Assembly (NCBI GenBank): GCA_019240835.1 | Contig: JAFAXQ010000033.1 | Span: forward strand, 1-47,063 | DNA length: 47,063 nucleotides | Direction: 5' to 3' | Origin: Ktedonobacteraceae bacterium | GTDB lineage: Bacteria; Chloroflexota; Ktedonobacteria; Ktedonobacterales; Ktedonobacteraceae | Shown here: positions 8,525 to 16,968 of the stretch, piece by piece | How the letters are laid out: each line of letters starts with the position of its first letter | Numbering within the stretch: the first letter of the stretch is position 1 | Position numbers and translations under genes: made by a program | The notes under the pieces: model-generated | Database searches by the model: none | Seen by the model: the letters and a program-made list of their open reading frames with translations, nothing else | What the model was told of the DNA's origin: nothing

Positions 8525-9274
8525 CTATCGATCCTGCTCTGTAGGGCGAATTAAAATCTCATTGACACTCACATGTGGCGGCTGTGTGACGGCATACACA
8601 ATGGCTGCTGCGATATCTTCACTCTGCAGTCCATGTATTGCTTGATAGAACTGTTGAGTCTCTTCCTTCGCCTTGGGATCGGTAATATGCTCAACTAATT
8701 CCGTCTCGACTACTCCAGGCTCAATGATGGTTACACGGATATGATGCGCGTGGACTTCCTGCCGTAGCGCCTCCGAAAAGGCACCTACCCCCCACTTGGT
8801 TGTATTGTACACAGCATTTCCTGGGGTGATGGTGCGACCAGCTACCGACGAAATGTTGACGATATGCCCTCCACTCTGCCCTTTCATAATCGGTAGCACG
8901 GCGTGTGTTGCATACATCAAGCCCAGTAAGTTAACGTTTACCATGCGCCGCCAGTCTTCGGTATCCGCTCCTTCGATGGGGCCGAGCAGCATGAGACCAG
9001 CATTGTTCACCAAGATGTCCAAGTGTCCCCACTTCGTATGGGCTGCCTGCACCATCTCTTGCGTCTGCTTTTCATTGGCGACATCGGCAATAATTGCTAT
9101 CGCCTGTCCACCGCTGTCTTCAATTCGTTTGACCACGGCTTCCAGTCGCTCGACACGCCGAGCTGCCAGCGCAACATATGCCCCTTCAGCGGCAAGCGCT
9201 AGGGCTGTAGCCTCCCCAATTCCTGAGGAAGCTCCGGTGACAAGTGCAACCTTGCCATGCAATTTTCCGGCCAT
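8525..9274 (-). CDS. Classical SDR family NAD(P)-dependent oxidoreductase
   Basis: A 249-residue soluble dehydrogenase of the classical short-chain (YdfG-like) type. It has the nucleotide-binding TGASSGIG at 13-20, NNAG at 90-93, and the catalytic triad S143 (NISSVAG), Y156 and K160 in YNTTK. ARR at 38-40 following the second strand suggests NADP preference. The substrate is unknown; close relatives reduce 3-hydroxy acids or various carbonyls. ATG 9274 is chosen over the GTG at 9298 because the protein then begins just before the first beta strand, with a purine-rich AGGAAG upstream. It starts about 20 bases after the propeller gene ends, so it is probably in the same minus-strand unit. Confidence 0.88.
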   Translation of the reverse strand: MAGKLHGKVALVTGASSGIGEATALALAAEGAYVALAARRVERLEAVVKRIEDSGGQAIAIIADVANEKQTQEMVQAAHTKWGHLDILVNNAGLMLLGPIEGADTEDWRRMVNVNLLGLMYATHAVLPIMKGQSGGHIVNISSVAGRTITPGNAVYNTTKWGVGAFSEALRQEVHAHHIRVTIIEPGVVETELVEHITDPKAKEETQQFYQAIHGLQSEDIAAAIVYAVTQPPHVSVNEILIRPTEQDR

Positions 9275-9294
9275 GTTTCTCTCTCTTCCTTTGT

Positions 9295-11019
9295 TCACAC
9301 ACTCTCTGTGTAGGCATCCTGGTTAGGCAGGGTCTTGCCCGGGCTGCCACGGAAGTCTGTCCAACAGGGATGGAATACTCCATCTGTGCCTACAGCAATA
9401 GCACTATAGTCGCCAATAAAGACGCCTTGCAGGAAGCGATCTTTGTCCAGTGCATCGGCTGCGACGAACTGTACCCGTGGGTTCTCGCTCTGTCCCGTGA
9501 GGCGAACAATACCTTCATACGCGAATTTACCATTGTCGGCATCGGACAGGACAGCATAGGCGTAGTCAAGGTTGATGCCAGTTGCAGCATAGAAGCGGGT
9601 ATAGAAGCTAACAAGGATATGTCCATCGTTAGCAGCGATAGCCGGGAACACTTCGTCGGCTTGCGTGCCAAACTGCAGTGGCTTCTCCCATTCTATACCG
9701 TTCTTCGACGTGACAACAAACACATCACCGTTGGTTTTAATCGAGTTGCCATTGGCGTCATATGCTCCGTTGCGGTCATCGGCCCAGGTGACATAGAGCC
9801 GACCTGTGACGCGATCAATGGTAAACTGCGGGAAGCTATTGATGCGGAAATTCTCTCCCGTCAAGCTAGAATCCTGTATATGAGGATTGACGGGGAAATC
9901 ATAGTCAACGTCAACTTGGGTGTTCGTGAATGTGCGACCGCCGTCGGTCGACTTTGCCATAATAATAGCGTCGTGATCAGTGGAACTATTACAGTTGGGA
10001 GTTTGGCAGACTGAACTCTCATATGCAACGTACAGTCCACCATCCCGATCAACTTGTGGAAGTGCGCCCGAGGAGAACAAGCTTATGCCGCCCGGTGTAA
10101 AAGCAGGATTGACTTGCACGGGAGCAGACCAAGTTGCCCCACTATTATGAGTAACTGATAACACAATGGGTGACTTGGTTGTATTGCCAGCAGCGTCAGA
10201 ATAGAATTGCGTCCAGGTGACATAGGCCGTTGCGCCGTCTTTCGGATCAACGGCGACCCACACTTTATCGTCGAAAATGTTTGTCGCAAGAGGGTGTCCT
10301 ACAGTATCTACACCATCTGTGCGCACGATGCCTGGCTCACTCCAATGTAGCCCAGCATCATGCGAAATACTTACGACGATAGCACTGCCTTTATTCAGGC
10401 GACTAAAATCAATATTGGCATAGTAGACTGTGTTATGTGGACCAAAGGAGATGGCCGGGTCACCAGCAGCGTCCATATCAGAGAGAGGGCCAGTTGCGCC
10501 AGTCTGAAACGTCAGGTGTGGAAGCAGGACGTCGCTCCAGGTAGCGCCGCCATCTTGCGAGGTATAGGCCCATCCAGAGCCATCATTGCGCTTCTCGCGT
10601 GCATTATAAATGCGATAGTCATTTGTGCCAGCAACAATGTTGTTGGGATTCTCAGGGTTAACGGCTATCGTCGTCTCATTTTGTGGAGCTTTGCATCCTT
10701 TCTGCGTACCCACCTGAACTGTAGTATCCCCACTAATCATGTCAACGTTGGGCGCAGCGTTGGCATAGGGATTGCTTTTGTATCTTGTACACAGGGCAGG
10801 TGGAGCACCAACAGGGTCTTGACCGTCGTCGTGACCCGCAGTAGTGTTGAGCAAGGAGTTGTGCCCATGCAAGGGCCGTGCATAGCGCAGCAATGGCCGA
10901 GCCACAGCATGCCCCACCGACGGCACCAAGGCATGAGCAGTACCAACTGTAAGACTGAGCGCAAAGAACAACGCCGTGCTCACAGTAATGTTCAGCCAAC
11001 TAGGACATATAGATTTCAC
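9295..11019 (-). CDS. Secreted sialidase-like beta-propeller (Asp-box/BNR repeat) protein
   Basis: A 574-residue exported protein. Its signal peptide has K2, a hydrophobic stretch about 10-27 and cleavage after AHA-like residues. The mature chain carries repeated Asp-box turns of the S-x-D-x-G-x-x-W type: SQDGGATWS, SHDAGLHWS, THNSGATWS, STDGGRTF and SKNGIEWE. These mark a six-bladed sialidase/BNR-type propeller. I see no clear sialidase arginine triad, so a binding or structural role is as likely as an enzymatic one. The start is GTG 11019, whose GTGA overlaps the TGA stop of the upstream TIR/methyltransferase gene, with AAAGGA nine bases before it. The two are therefore translationally coupled, a surprising pairing of an exported and a DNA-acting protein. 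Confidence 0.8.
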   Translation of the reverse strand: MKSICPSWLNITVSTALFFALSLTVGTAHALVPSVGHAVARPLLRYARPLHGHNSLLNTTAGHDDGQDPVGAPPALCTRYKSNPYANAAPNVDMISGDTTVQVGTQKGCKAPQNETTIAVNPENPNNIVAGTNDYRIYNAREKRNDGSGWAYTSQDGGATWSDVLLPHLTFQTGATGPLSDMDAAGDPAISFGPHNTVYYANIDFSRLNKGSAIVVSISHDAGLHWSEPGIVRTDGVDTVGHPLATNIFDDKVWVAVDPKDGATAYVTWTQFYSDAAGNTTKSPIVLSVTHNSGATWSAPVQVNPAFTPGGISLFSSGALPQVDRDGGLYVAYESSVCQTPNCNSSTDHDAIIMAKSTDGGRTFTNTQVDVDYDFPVNPHIQDSSLTGENFRINSFPQFTIDRVTGRLYVTWADDRNGAYDANGNSIKTNGDVFVVTSKNGIEWEKPLQFGTQADEVFPAIAANDGHILVSFYTRFYAATGINLDYAYAVLSDADNGKFAYEGIVRLTGQSENPRVQFVAADALDKDRFLQGVFIGDYSAIAVGTDGVFHPCWTDFRGSPGKTLPNQDAYTESV

Positions 11020-14000
11020 TGGTTAATTCCTTTCAAATCTCTTTCTAACCAATCTTCAACTTTCACCCCTTGCTCCAACTCGCTCACCAACCGCACCGTC
11101 TCCACGCTCACCGTAACCACCTGACGCACCAGCCGCACAATATACCCCTCATCCTGCAGATTATTCGGATCGCTCACAATGCCACTGCGCTTATCCTCGC
11201 TCACCTGATACTGATCAATGACCCATTCCAGGGCCGAGCGATTGCCCAGGCGGTACTGGAAGCACCCCTGCGGCACTCCTCCAAATGTCAGACTCTTATT
11301 CACTACCACCGCCGCCCTATCGGACGAGAGCCGCATCTTCTCCACACGCTCGCTGTAATACTCGTCGTTGTTTATGATTTGCCTGAGAGGATATTGCTCT
11401 GCCTGCTCGTAGTGCAAGTGCAGCTCCATCAACTGCCTACCCACGCGCACACACAACTCGAACGCCTCGCGCTCTTGCAGCAGAGGAATGTGCGGCAGGT
11501 CGCGCTTCAAATTCTCGGCATAGCGTTCTCGATACCGCGGGTGATGTAATAGCGCGTAGACATAATGGAAGATATCCCACTTGCTGGCCTGCTCGCCATA
11601 CTTCGTCTGGAACTGCTCAAGCGCCCAGTCGGTGATGTTCTCGCGGCGGTTGCTGCCGTCTTCATTGTAGGTGTAGTAAGGGAAGCATTGGGCCGGATCA
11701 GCGAAAAAATTTAAGTCTGGAATTTGATGAGAGACGAGCACAGCGAAATGTTTACGCCCATAGCCTCCTACGAGAACTACTATGTTCTCTGCTTCACTTG
11801 CAGGCGCAGGGAAAATTAAAGGTTGTTGAGATCGACGCTGATTCAGTAGGTGGTCAAAATAAAGAAACTTCTTACAGAAGGGGCGATAAAGCGAATGGCG
11901 GACTTTGTTCGTCTCTAATTTAAGAAAATGCTTCTTAGGCAACGACTCCTTAAGTCTATCAGTCCACTTCAAGAAACTCGGGCCGTTGTTGACAAAATTA
12001 TCTAAGAATTTTATAAGCTCATACTTGTTATTCATAGCTGGCATTACTGTTTGTGATAGTCGGAAAACTTCAATATTATAGTTCTGGCAGAAACGGTGTA
12101 TCTTCTCTTCTAAACGCGCACTGTTAAAGTCGTATACCCATTCATCTCGGTTAGTTGCGAGACCTAATGCATACATTTTAAACAATGCTTTCACATTCTC
12201 TGTTCTAGCTTCTTTTGTTTCTTTAGTCCCCAGAGGTAAAAAGTGTGCAAATTCAGAGTGCATGCCTTCGGTTAACCATGTATGTTTATTATCAGGTTGT
12301 AATTCCTGCCACGGAATTCCCGAAACACGGCTCTTTTCGGTAAGAAATGCGAGTTTCTCCCTCTTGGGCCAGTGCTCTGGAACACGATAATAGTAAAGTG
12401 TTCTTGTAGTATGTCGAGATGAATGTATTGCTATAGTAATACCTACACCGACTTGAATGCCAAAGACATTATGTGTTGTACCCGAGAGCTTAGGATTCTT
12501 GCGTACGTTGCCATGTAAATCTAGGTGATAAATTTGTGTAAAATCACGTAGAAGGTCTCTGCGCATACCATCAAAAGCAACTTGATCAATAAACGAGTTA
12601 TTGCTAACGTAGCAAACGATCCCATCACACCCTTGCAAACGGTCAGTTGCCCAACGAAAGAATTTGACATAAGCATCATAAAGTTTGTTAACGAGTGTTG
12701 CTTTCGAGTCTTTGCCGTATGTTTCTTTAATTCGGCTGTCTATCGCTGGATAGCGACGGTTTTTATTATTGTCATTCTCATTTACTTGACCTACGTTATA
12801 TGGCGGATTACCAATTACCACCATGATCTTAGCATCGCTCTCACGTTGCACTCGTTTGGTATTCTCCTCTTCAAACAATGAAGGCTGTAAACCATCAGTT
12901 AGTCCTAGCGTGTCGGTGAAGCAAATGCCCTCGAAGGGTTCGTAGCGGTCCAGCTTTGCGGAGTAGGCGTGCTCGATGTTGAGTGAGGCGATGTAGTAGG
13001 GCAAGAGCATGATTTCGTTGCAGAAGAGGTCATTGCGGTATTTGTGGACAAGCTGATGGGGCTGAATGTGGTTGCGGATGATGTTGACGATGAAGTTGCC
13101 TGTGCCGGTGCAGGGGTCGAGTATCTTCACGTCAGGTTCGCCGAGCGAGGTGTTGAACTCGCGCTGCAGCACTTCGTCGACGCTGGCGCACATGAAGGCA
13201 ACGATTTCCTGCGGCGTGTAGACGACGCCGTGGGTGTCGGCCTGCTTGACCGAGAAGCCTTGAAAGAAGCGCTCGTAGACGGTGTCGAGGAAGCGCTGCT
13301 TCTCGGTCCAATCTGTCAGGTCGCGTGCTGCCTCTTCGATGGCGATATAGAAGCGGTCCAGCGATTTGAGGAACTCGTCACGGTTAAAGGTGAGCGCTTT
13401 GATGAGCTTCTCAATCTGGGCAGCGATGATGTTGTTGCTGCGAAAATCGGAGTTGTGGAAGACTGTGCGGAAGAGGCGTTCGGTGAGGAAGTGCTGTACG
13501 AGCATCTCGTCTATCGTCTGGCGACTCATGTTCGGGTCGAGCGTCTCACGGCAGAGGGCAAGGAAGGAGTTGAACTCGTTGATGAACTTGAGGTTCTCTT
13601 TGTGTGACTTTTCAAGTATGTCGAGCAGATTGTGTGCGAGACGGGGTATAGATTCTTTGAACTCCTGTACGGCGGTTTCAAACTTTACGATGTCGTGCTC
13701 TTTGTACTCGAAGAAGAGCTGCAGCAGGTAGGCCAGGTCGTCACGGTTGGTCATGTCACAGGTGAAGACTGGCTTGTGCTGCTCGCCCTGGTAGAGGATA
13801 GCGCGCTTGGTGTTCTCAAAGATGATGTTGGTCAACGGGTAGCCCGCTACGATTTTCTTGCTAATCTGCCTATCGAGGTCTTCCTTTGGTCCCTTAGCTT
13901 CCCAGTAGCCGCAAACCAGATTAGAGGCGCTGAAGAGCGTACCATCAGGACGCTTACCGTTCTCTAGCGTCCATTCTGCTGTTACATGGCAATTGATGCT

Positions 14001-14690
14001 CTTAGCCAGGCCATTGAGCAAATTTTGAAAGTTTACTCTCAGCGCTAGCTCATAATCGGCCCAGCGCTGGGAATCGGCCAGTTCTTTGTAGTAGCGGTCA
14101 AGCGCTTTCTTGATCGTGGACAGGCTCAGCGCCGTCGCCGTGGATGTGGCTACGGGTTGCGACTTCTCAACAATTGTATCTGGGGCATATAATACTTGTG
14201 CTTCTCGTACTATTCGTCGTCGTGGGCGTGGAGTTTGCAACTCGGCGATAACAGCGCGAATGCCCTTAGTGATATCTAAGAAGGCTGCATCCCGTGGACG
14301 CCACTTTGTTACAGGTTTGCCATTTTTGGGCAGAGCCTGGAGGCGTCCAAACTGCATCTGCTCCCAATCGGTTGGGCGCAGGATCACAGGGATCACGCGT
14401 GCCTCTCCCGCGTCGTGCTTCTGCAAGGCACGCTGCATCTCAACTCCCGTGCAGTAGTCAGAGGCAATAAAATCGGGGCTGATGAGCAGTAAGATAATTT
14501 GGGCCGAGGCCAGGTGCTTATCAATCTCCTGTTCCCAGAGCCTCCCCGCTCCTATGCGCCGATCATGCCAGTTCGTAATCAACCCCTCTCGCCTCAATGC
14601 ATCCAGATGCTTCTCCAACTCGTCGCGTAGTGGCTCGTCCTCGTGGGCATACGAGTAGAAGATGGAGATGGGGTGTTTTGCTTGCGGCAT
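11016..14690 (-). CDS. TIR / PD-(D/E)XK nuclease / N6-adenine DNA methyltransferase fusion (type IIG or ISP-like)
   Basis: A 1224-residue multidomain protein. Residues 7-140 are a TIR domain (FYSYAHEDE, WHDRRIGAG, SPDFIASDYCTGVEM) with a candidate NADase glutamate E84. Residues ~195-310 show a PD-(D/E)XK nuclease pattern: D249 in RPDGTL and E264-A-K266 in GYWEAKG. Residues ~480-760 are a gamma-type N6-adenine methyltransferase, with motif I DPCTGTGNF (525-533) and motif IV NPPY (628-631). The remaining ~450 residues resemble the target-recognition part of type ISP/IIG enzymes. No Walker A/helicase motifs lie between nuclease and methyltransferase, unlike LlaBIII-type ISP enzymes of ~1600 residues. 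ATG 14690 is preferred over the upstream TTG 14744, giving a start just before the TIR strand with AAAGG upstream. Probably anti-phage defence. The segment ~11700-12870 is noticeably more AT-rich. Confidence 0.85.
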   Translation of the reverse strand: MPQAKHPISIFYSYAHEDEPLRDELEKHLDALRREGLITNWHDRRIGAGRLWEQEIDKHLASAQIILLLISPDFIASDYCTGVEMQRALQKHDAGEARVIPVILRPTDWEQMQFGRLQALPKNGKPVTKWRPRDAAFLDITKGIRAVIAELQTPRPRRRIVREAQVLYAPDTIVEKSQPVATSTATALSLSTIKKALDRYYKELADSQRWADYELALRVNFQNLLNGLAKSINCHVTAEWTLENGKRPDGTLFSASNLVCGYWEAKGPKEDLDRQISKKIVAGYPLTNIIFENTKRAILYQGEQHKPVFTCDMTNRDDLAYLLQLFFEYKEHDIVKFETAVQEFKESIPRLAHNLLDILEKSHKENLKFINEFNSFLALCRETLDPNMSRQTIDEMLVQHFLTERLFRTVFHNSDFRSNNIIAAQIEKLIKALTFNRDEFLKSLDRFYIAIEEAARDLTDWTEKQRFLDTVYERFFQGFSVKQADTHGVVYTPQEIVAFMCASVDEVLQREFNTSLGEPDVKILDPCTGTGNFIVNIIRNHIQPHQLVHKYRNDLFCNEIMLLPYYIASLNIEHAYSAKLDRYEPFEGICFTDTLGLTDGLQPSLFEEENTKRVQRESDAKIMVVIGNPPYNVGQVNENDNNKNRRYPAIDSRIKETYGKDSKATLVNKLYDAYVKFFRWATDRLQGCDGIVCYVSNNSFIDQVAFDGMRRDLLRDFTQIYHLDLHGNVRKNPKLSGTTHNVFGIQVGVGITIAIHSSRHTTRTLYYYRVPEHWPKREKLAFLTEKSRVSGIPWQELQPDNKHTWLTEGMHSEFAHFLPLGTKETKEARTENVKALFKMYALGLATNRDEWVYDFNSARLEEKIHRFCQNYNIEVFRLSQTVMPAMNNKYELIKFLDNFVNNGPSFLKWTDRLKESLPKKHFLKLETNKVRHSLYRPFCKKFLYFDHLLNQRRSQQPLIFPAPASEAENIVVLVGGYGRKHFAVLVSHQIPDLNFFADPAQCFPYYTYNEDGSNRRENITDWALEQFQTKYGEQASKWDIFHYVYALLHHPRYRERYAENLKRDLPHIPLLQEREAFELCVRVGRQLMELHLHYEQAEQYPLRQIINNDEYYSERVEKMRLSSDRAAVVVNKSLTFGGVPQGCFQYRLGNRSALEWVIDQYQVSEDKRSGIVSDPNNLQDEGYIVRLVRQVVTVSVETVRLVSELEQGVKVEDWLERDLKGINQ

Positions 14691-14758
14691 CGTCGCCCGA
14701 CCTTTCCAAGATGAGATAGAGCTTCCATCATCAGTATGCACCAAACTGATGATTTTTG

Positions 14759-15164
14759 CTAGTTGTAAGCCAGTTTTTCCTCATATTTGCCCACCATCGT
14801 CACCTGGCAGCCGTTCAATGCCAGCACCTGCGCCGCCAATTGCCCCATCTTGCCGTCACCCAGCACGATGATGCTCTCTGTCGGCCTAATATGCACCTGT
14901 TCAAGCATCTGAAAATTCGCAGCGAGCGGCTCCACAAAAACCGCCTCCTCGTCGCTCACTTTCCCCATACACCTCTTCGACCACTCCCACAAACTCATGC
15001 CCCAGCACGCCTCGAAAGCCCATATAGCCACGCACAATCTCCAGGTCAGTGTTGCAAATCCCAACTTGTAGGACGCGAATCAGTGCCTCACCCACAACAG
15101 ATGTAGGCTGAGGATAGTTGTAGTCAAGTACAAGTTTCGTGCCTTGATAGAGTAATACACGCAT
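14759..15164 (-). pseudogene. Zinc-dependent alcohol dehydrogenase remnant (internal deletion, frameshift, truncation)
   Basis: Minus-strand ATG 15164 has AGGAG upstream and begins a normal MDR-type dehydrogenase: MRVLLYQG, then GICNTDLEIVRGYMGFRGVLGHEFVGVVE. At about 14960 the frame breaks. The other frame resumes with SDEEAVFVEPLAANFQMLEQVHI and a Rossmann segment IVLGDGKMGQLAAQVLALNG, ending at TAG 14759. The ~60-residue stretch that normally carries the structural zinc cysteines and part of the catalytic site is missing, as is the whole C-terminal third. No active enzyme can be made. It lies directly upstream of the TIR/methyltransferase gene on the same strand, so its old promoter could still feed that gene. 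Confidence 0.85.
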
Positions 15165-15248
15165 TGTTTCTTTGCTCCTGTGGGGTGGTTTTCTTTGTGA
15201 TGATAGCACATTCGCATATCGTAGAATGTCAAAGTCTTCCCTGATTGC

Positions 15249-15278
15249 TTGACACGCCCTACCTAATCGCCATATACT
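15249..15278 (+). promoter_or_regulatory. Sigma-70-type promoter of the three-gene operon
   Basis: TTGACA at 15249-15254 and TATACT at 15273-15278 are 18 bases apart. It faces the three small genes at 15348-16428 and lies about 70 bases upstream of the first start. Confidence 0.7.
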
Positions 15279-15347
15279 CATTAACACGACAAAGAGAAAT
15301 TTTACTAAGCAACTTCGATTTTAAAACAAAGGAAGTAGTGAGTACTT

Positions 15348-15671
15348 ATGCCAGAAGAGAGACAATTGCCTCAGCAGAAACTAGTAAAAGCCTCCTTTGA
15401 AGGCGATTCCGAGCTTCCAGTTCACTACGTGAATATAGTCAATGTTCGTGCAGGAGTAGATGAGGTCTTTATCACTCTTGGTACCGTCATACCGCCCGAA
15501 ATTACAGACATCAGAGATTTAGAAAGTTTAGATACCATCAAGGCACATCCCTTATTTCGCTTTGCCATGTCTAAGAATGTCATGAAACAGATGATCGATT
15601 TGATGCAGAACATATACAACCACCAGTTAAGTCAAACCGAGATGATGGATACATCTCAATCAGAGGATTAA
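15348..15671 (+). CDS. DUF3467-like small protein (first gene of three-gene operon)
   Basis: A 107-residue soluble protein. The core HYVNIVNVRAGVDEVFITLGTVIPPE, then AHPLFRFAMSKNVMKQMIDLMQNIYNHQ, has the layout of DUF3467: a Y-N-x-V strand, an F-x-L strand, and a helix ending in repeated hydrophobics. The function of that family is unknown. The start ATG 15348 has AGGAAG eleven bases upstream. The stop lies four bases before the next gene, so the two are cotranscribed from the promoter at 15249. The charged C-terminal tail ends DTSQSED. Confidence 0.65.
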   Translation: MPEERQLPQQKLVKASFEGDSELPVHYVNIVNVRAGVDEVFITLGTVIPPEITDIRDLESLDTIKAHPLFRFAMSKNVMKQMIDLMQNIYNHQLSQTEMMDTSQSED

Positions 15672-15675
15672 GAAT

Positions 15676-16098
15676 ATGAAGGCAATGATACTGTATCTTC
15701 AAGAAACCGCTAGTACGAAACTCTATGGCACAACGGGTTCAGTAACTACCTCGATCTCTTATGTGGACTTGAGGATTGCAAACGCAATTGTTCTAGCAGA
15801 GGATACCAACAATTGCAACATTAGGGAAGGAGTTGTAATTTCCCGTCTCACTCCTCAGGTCAGTGCTAAAGTGATACAACCCTTTTCTATACAGCTTTTC
15901 CTCTCAGAAGAGGGATATATGGCAGTCAGCAACTTATGTAATATATGTGAACTTGAAAAGACGAGGGGCGAAGCTGTGCGTAGTTACCTTTATTCACTTG
16001 TCAGTGAGTTTGTCTGGCTGCAGAAGCATGAAGAAAGCCTATCGAGGCCACTACAGGAGGAACTCAATCGAATAAGAACTTACATACGGATGGTGTAG
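15676..16098 (+). CDS. Hypothetical protein (second gene of three-gene operon)
   Basis: A 140-residue protein that I do not recognise. It has no signal peptide or membrane segment. The first ~110 residues look like alternating beta strands (TTSISYVDLRIANAIVLAED, GVVISRLTPQV, FSIQLFLSEEGY). The C-terminal 40 residues are helical and charged (EFVWLQKHEESLSRPLQEELNRIRTYIRMV). The start is ATG 15676, four bases after the previous stop. The following gene begins nine bases after its stop. Tight spacing argues that the three products work together. Confidence 0.6.
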   Translation: MKAMILYLQETASTKLYGTTGSVTTSISYVDLRIANAIVLAEDTNNCNIREGVVISRLTPQVSAKVIQPFSIQLFLSEEGYMAVSNLCNICELEKTRGEAVRSYLYSLVSEFVWLQKHEESLSRPLQEELNRIRTYIRMV

Positions 16099-16107
16099 TA
16101 AGCATTA

Positions 16108-16428
16108 ATGGGCATATATGTAAAAGACTTAAAGCATTTTGCAACTACTGTTCTTCAATGTGAACTTGAAAATGACGGAGATCATGTTAGGTACACCTTA
16201 AGGGTAAATAGCAAGGATATCGCCACCTTTAAGTATTCGCGCTCTTGGAGAGGGAACTTCCAAATCCCTGAATTTATACTGCATAAGCAGGCCCAAAGTA
16301 TGCATTGTCCTCTTCAAATGTGGAAGGCGCTTATCCAAGAGCGAGTCTCAAAAGAAGTATATTTTAGCGCACTACTGAAACAAGAACTCATCGATCAAGT
16401 AGATTTTGAGACACTTTGTAAACGGTAA
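16108..16428 (+). CDS. Hypothetical protein (third gene of three-gene operon)
   Basis: A 106-residue soluble protein with two parts. An N-terminal segment (~1-60) reads like a small alpha/beta fold: DHVRYTLRVNSKDIATFKYSRSWRGNFQI. A helical C-terminal half contains C-P-L-Q-M-W-K and ends in a run of leucine-rich helices. I believe similar proteins occur as conserved hypotheticals in cyanobacteria and Chloroflexi, but I cannot name a family. The N-terminal half has some likeness to HicA-type double-stranded RNA-binding folds (GDHVRY followed by strands). I regard this only as a guess. It is the last gene of the operon; the duplicated block begins 25 bases after its stop. Confidence 0.6.
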   Translation: MGIYVKDLKHFATTVLQCELENDGDHVRYTLRVNSKDIATFKYSRSWRGNFQIPEFILHKQAQSMHCPLQMWKALIQERVSKEVYFSALLKQELIDQVDFETLCKR

Positions 16429-16452
16429 CGAACTCCAGCGTTTTGAGACATT

Positions 16453-16901
16453 CAGGGCGTTACCGCACCTATGCTTCTACACGCCCTTGAAGCGATGAAG
16501 TCCCGTTATCAGCGGGGACCCACTCTGACCCTCTCTGGCGCTTTCGGATTATCCTCCGCAGATCAAAAACGCTTACACAACAGGAGAAGCACATCGTGGA
16601 AGATATCATGCAATCTTATGACAGTTTGCTGGACAGCGACCCTGAAATTCAGGCTGGTAGGGCGCAGGCTGCCGCTCAAGCCAGAGCTGAAGCTGCTGCA
16701 CAAACAGCTCAAGCGGTTGCTCAAGCGAAACAAGAAACAATGCTGCTTATCGTACAAACGCGCTTTCCCGACCTTGTCGAGCTTGCCAAGCAACGGACAG
16801 CACATTTGACGCCCGGTCAGTTGGATATTATTACCCAGCAGATTGCGCTAGCTCCGAACGAGGACATGGCTCGTTTCGTTCTTGGGGACGTTGCAGCTTA
16901 A
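16453..16901 (+). pseudogene. Truncated, frameshifted copy of the Rpn-like gene at 17989
   Basis: From CAGGGCGTTA at 16453 the sequence follows the C-terminal three-quarters of the gene at 17989-18615. It lacks the first ~54 codons and has lost four bases near 16530 (GACCC-TCTCTGG versus GACCCGCCATCTCTGG), which breaks the frame. After the break the coding frame resumes at GTG 16596 and ends at TAA 16901, giving at most a 101-residue Ala/Gln-rich fragment. The Ala-Gln repeat is also four codons shorter than in the intact copy. No ribosome binding site is evident. Confidence 0.8.
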
Positions 16902-16968
16902 TGCCCTGAGGAGGGTATCAGCCTATGCGTCAAGCAATAGTGAACTTTGAGTAGGGTCGGTCGCCCTG

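Noticed and set aside
13044-13967. Open plus-strand frames of 111-187 codons opposite the restriction gene
   Set aside because: Antisense shadows created by GC-rich codon bias; the minus strand holds clear methyltransferase motifs.
15676-16428. Operon as a classical toxin-antitoxin pair
   Set aside because: The third protein has a faint HicA-like look, but there are three genes, no RHH/HTH antitoxin, and the sizes do not fit; left as unknown.
16471-16809. 112-codon ORF in the left duplicate
   Set aside because: It is the wrong frame of the Rpn-like pseudogene, opened by the 4-base deletion.
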